Assembly: GCA_903899865.1 (NCBI GenBank)
Contig: CAIUKZ010000513.1
Span: forward strand, 1-6,825
Direction of reading: 5' to 3'
Source: an uncultured Bacteroidales bacterium
GTDB lineage: Bacteria > Bacteroidota > Bacteroidia > Bacteroidales > Paludibacteraceae
Length of the DNA stretch: 6,825 nucleotides
Made by a program: the position numbers and the translations under genes. Of the stretch, positions 6,130-6,825 are shown one piece after another; the first letter of the stretch is position 1; each line of letters starts with the position of its first letter. Under the pieces are notes generated by a model. It did not search any database. It was given only the letters and a program-made list of their open reading frames with translations, and had not been told where the DNA came from.

Positions 6130-6156
6130 TAAAGCAAGTATGCTGTGCTCGCTTTA
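6130..6156. other. Hairpin after the DHH phosphoesterase gene, weak terminator candidate
   Basis: A 9-bp stem with one G-T pair (6130-6138 with 6148-6156: TAAAGCAAG and CTCGCTTTA on the + strand) closes a 9-nt loop, starting about 10 bp after the stop of the DHH gene. On the - strand the stem is followed by ATAAAC, not a T-tract. It may be an RNA 3'-end or processing structure, but termination is not well supported. Confidence 0.3.
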
Positions 6157-6165
6157 TTGTAAAAC

Positions 6166-6825
6166 TTATTTGTTTTCCAATAATTCTTTGTAATTGGGCA
6201 ATGCATCTTCAAATTTCTTAATTGATTCTTCCAATGTAAGATAGCTCTCACCGCCAGCAGCATTGAGATGACCGCCACCGTTAAACAAATCAGCAGCTAC
6301 TTTGTTGGCTGGGAAGGTGCCTTGTGAGCGAAGCGAGAGCTTGATTTTGTCTGTATCTTCACGCATGAATACAGAAAAATCAATCCCTTTGATGGAGAGC
6401 GGGATGTTTACGAACCCTTCCGAATCTCCGTTTTTATAATTGTATTGTTTTAATTCATCCAGTGATAAAGTAATCAATGCCGCTCGGAATTCGGGATAAA
6501 TTTTCATTTTTTTGTTTAGACAATAGCCCATCAGTCGGATACGATCTGCAGAATAAGTATTGTACACCTGTCGATATATATCATCCTTATCCACCCCTAT
6601 TTTTATCAATTCGGCAATGATGGTGTAAATCTCCATCTTACTGGAATTATAGGTAAATCCACCCGTATCAGTCATCATCCCTGTATAAATGCAATCGGCA
6701 CAGGCAAGATTGATTTTAGCAAAATCGCCCATCCGACAAATCAGTCTGAATATCATTTCGCTGGTGGATGATATCTGTGGGTAGGAAACCACCACACTGG
6801 CAAAATCACCTGGATCCAAGTGATG
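6166..6825 (-). CDS. DHH/DHHA1 family phosphoesterase, NrnA-like, N-terminal part missing
   Basis: The frame is open to the right edge and stops at TAA 6166-6168, giving 219 visible residues. The first two visible codons are CAT CAC, so the protein enters as HHLDPGDF: these are the two His of the DHH motif, with the Asp codon just outside. A TTG at 6819 is therefore not the start; about 100-120 N-terminal residues are missing if the family length of about 320-340 holds. The catalytic DHH domain continues with TGMMTDTGGFTYNSS (Asp 53 of the visible part, a metal ligand). The C-terminal DHHA1 domain ends with LRSQGTFPANKVAADLFNGGGHLNAAGG, in which the GGGH signature (visible residues 183-186) binds substrate. 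NrnA-type enzymes are cytoplasmic Mn-dependent nanoRNases that degrade RNA fragments of two to five nucleotides and often dephosphorylate pAp. A c-di-NMP or other DHH phosphodiesterase is possible. No operon link to the threonine genes is evident. Confidence 0.9.
   Translation of the reverse strand, partial: HHLDPGDFASVVVSYPQISSTSEMIFRLICRMGDFAKINLACADCIYTGMMTDTGGFTYNSSKMEIYTIIAELIKIGVDKDDIYRQVYNTYSADRIRLMGYCLNKKMKIYPEFRAALITLSLDELKQYNYKNGDSEGFVNIPLSIKGIDFSVFMREDTDKIKLSLRSQGTFPANKVAADLFNGGGHLNAAGGESYLTLEESIKKFEDALPNYKELLENK

Noticed and set aside
6817..6819. TTG as the start codon of the DHH phosphoesterase
   Set aside because: The frame continues upstream through two His codons that form the DHH motif, so the gene runs off the window edge.

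Overview
The window looks like chromosomal DNA from a Bacteroidota (Bacteroidetes) bacterium; I cannot place it below phylum. The reasons are an ApgM-type 'proposed homoserine kinase' close to thrC on the same strand, no recognisable Shine-Dalgarno sequences before any start, G/C-run palindromic repeats between genes in an otherwise AT-leaning sequence, and a NrnA-like DHH phosphoesterase.

Layout. On the + strand, positions 2-2113 hold the 3' part of a large tetratricopeptide-repeat (TPR) protein gene, cut by the left edge. A small exported, probably outer-membrane beta-barrel protein of unknown function follows (2163-2816). These two end in a short gap (2817-2954) that probably carries a terminator for each direction. 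From 2955 to the right edge everything lies on the - strand. In transcription order these are a DHH/DHHA1 phosphoesterase cut by the right edge (6825-6166), an ApgM-family enzyme that is probably the homoserine kinase (6010-4796), an 84-residue zinc-ribbon protein (4640-4386) and threonine synthase ThrC (4256-2955).

How the genes work together. The ApgM-like protein and ThrC would perform the last two steps of threonine biosynthesis: homoserine to O-phosphohomoserine, then to threonine. No thrA and no GHMP-type thrB is in view. The zinc-ribbon gene sits between the two and has no evident link to threonine.

The most distinctive feature is that all three gaps of the - strand block (about 129, 155 and 155 bp) contain members of one family of G/C-run palindromic repeats. 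They touch the genes. One supplies the last codons and stop of the ApgM-like gene. One creates a false upstream ATG for the same gene. One forms a long hairpin followed by five T residues directly before the thrC start. No tRNA, rRNA, CRISPR array, transposase or phage gene was seen, and no gene-free stretch exceeds 300 bases.
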